Of a stretch of DNA of 6,885 bases, positions 6,691 through 6,885 are shown piece by piece. The stretch covers positions 1 through 6,885 of the forward strand of contig NZ_CAMLOV010000233.1 in the NCBI RefSeq assembly GCF_946481715.1. The letters run 5' to 3'. The translations under genes and the position numbers were made by a program. Below the pieces are notes generated by a model that was given only the letters and a program-made list of their open reading frames with translations, made no database searches and was not told the DNA's origin. Every line of letters starts with the position of its first letter. Position 1 is the stretch's first letter. The stretch comes from an uncultured Mucilaginibacter sp. (GTDB lineage: Bacteria; Bacteroidota; Bacteroidia; Sphingobacteriales; Sphingobacteriaceae).

Positions 6691-6777
6691 CGTAGAGGTG
6701 CAATGCTTTGCGTCTCGCATTTGCAAGATCGCCCATTGGCATCTTATCGTCATTGCTGCAACGAAGCAATCTCTACG
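6691..6777. repeat. Nested palindromic element downstream of egtD (REP-like)
   Basis: The outer arms CGTAGAG (6691-6697) and CTCTACG (6771-6777) are perfect complements. Inside or overlapping them are two hairpins. Hairpin 1 pairs 6695-6703 (GAGGTGCAA) with 6708-6716 (TTGCGTCTC), nine pairs including two G-T wobbles around a 4-nt loop. Hairpin 2 pairs AAGAT-C-GCC (6725-6733, one bulged base) with GGCATCTT (6738-6745) around a 4-nt loop. No T-run follows hairpin 1, so it does not look like a simple intrinsic terminator. Palindromes ending in GCGTCTCTAC-like arms recur between genes in many Bacteroidota; only one copy is visible here. Confidence 0.55.
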
Positions 6778-6829
6778 CTTTGCATGAACGCCTTGCATAA
6801 CCGCTTGTCCTGTACAGAGATTGCTTCGT
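6761..6829. repeat. 14-bp perfect inverted repeat (ACGAAGCAATCTCT)
   Basis: ACGAAGCAATCTCT at 6761-6774 and its exact reverse complement at 6816-6829 are separated by 41 nt. Similarity continues outside the arms (CATTGC at 6751-6756; GCAATTG at 6835-6841). Each arm can also fold locally as ATTGC/GCAAT (6752-6756 with 6766-6770; 6820-6824 with 6835-6839). The wording resembles a dispersed palindromic repeat (GCAATCTCT/GCCTCGCAAT type) found between genes in many bacteria. The CTCT of the left arm is also used by the outer stem of the neighbouring palindrome, so the two folds exclude each other. Confidence 0.65.
6776..6801. repeat. Two imperfect 13-nt tandem units in the repeat spacer
   Basis: CGCTTTGCATGAA (6776-6788) is followed directly by CGCCTTGCATAAC (6789-6801), with 10 of 13 bases identical. 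It lies between the arms of the 14-bp inverted repeat. It may be a duplication within the element or chance. Confidence 0.35.
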
Positions 6830-6852
6830 GCCTCGCAATTGTAAGGGTTTAG

Positions 6853-6885
6853 TAATTCGACAATAGAATTAGGTATTTTTTATTT
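6853..6885 (+). terminator. Weak intrinsic terminator-like hairpin with T-run after the operon
   Basis: TAATTC (6853-6858) and GAATTA (6866-6871) form a six-pair stem with a 7-nt loop, followed by a T-rich tract (6874-6885) that reaches the window edge. The stem is AT-rich and so weak, but position and T-run suit the end of the egtD transcript. Confidence 0.35.

Noticed and set aside
6695..6716. Hairpin just after egtD as the main intrinsic terminator
   Set aside because: No T-run follows it; the sequence continues GCATTTGCAAG. The hairpin at 6853-6871 with a T-run is a better, though weak, candidate.
6610..6852. Short open frames on both strands over the egtD 3' end and the downstream spacer
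   Set aside because: They run through the palindromic repeats and the egtD end, and the proteins show no family resemblance.

Overview
The window reads as chromosomal DNA of a Bacteroidota bacterium, most likely Sphingobacteriaceae (Mucilaginibacter/Pedobacter-like). The reasons are a near-perfect Bacteroidota -7 promoter element (TATCTTTG) upstream of a tRNA, gene starts without recognisable Shine-Dalgarno sequences, moderate GC in genes with AT-rich spacers, and intergenic palindromes of a style common in these genomes. The genus is an inference.

Layout. Positions 1-55 hold the 5' part of a tRNA-Glu(UUC) on the minus strand, cut by the left edge, with its promoter at about 112-142. The spacer is shared with a divergent plus-strand operon of six tightly packed genes (297-6677): a DUF427 protein; a mercuric-reductase-like FAD/NAD(P) disulfide oxidoreductase; an OpuCA/EgtV-type ABC ATPase; a fused permease plus substrate-binding protein of the OpuC/EgtU type; EgtB (sulfoxide synthase); and EgtD (histidine N-trimethyltransferase). 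Junctions are a 1-nt gap, a 9-nt gap, an 8-nt overlap, a 1-nt overlap and a 17-nt gap. Downstream, 6678-6885 has no gene but is dense in inverted repeats and ends in a weak terminator-like hairpin with a T-run.

How the genes fit together. EgtD converts histidine to hercynine and EgtB installs the sulfur, so this is an ergothioneine operon. It also encodes an importer of the family that includes the ergothioneine transporter EgtUV and the betaine/choline transporters OpuC, plus a flavoprotein with an intact redox CxxxxC pair. The inferred picture is one cassette for making, importing (or re-importing) and keeping reduced a betaine-thiol. No EgtA, EgtC or EgtE is present in the window.

The most unusual observation is that the substrate-binding domain of the transporter fusion is circularly permuted. 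The motifs that normally form the second half of OpuCC/EgtU-type binding proteins come first, and the normal N-terminal half comes last. The cut falls at the inter-lobe hinge and the old termini are joined by a short Gly/Lys-rich linker.
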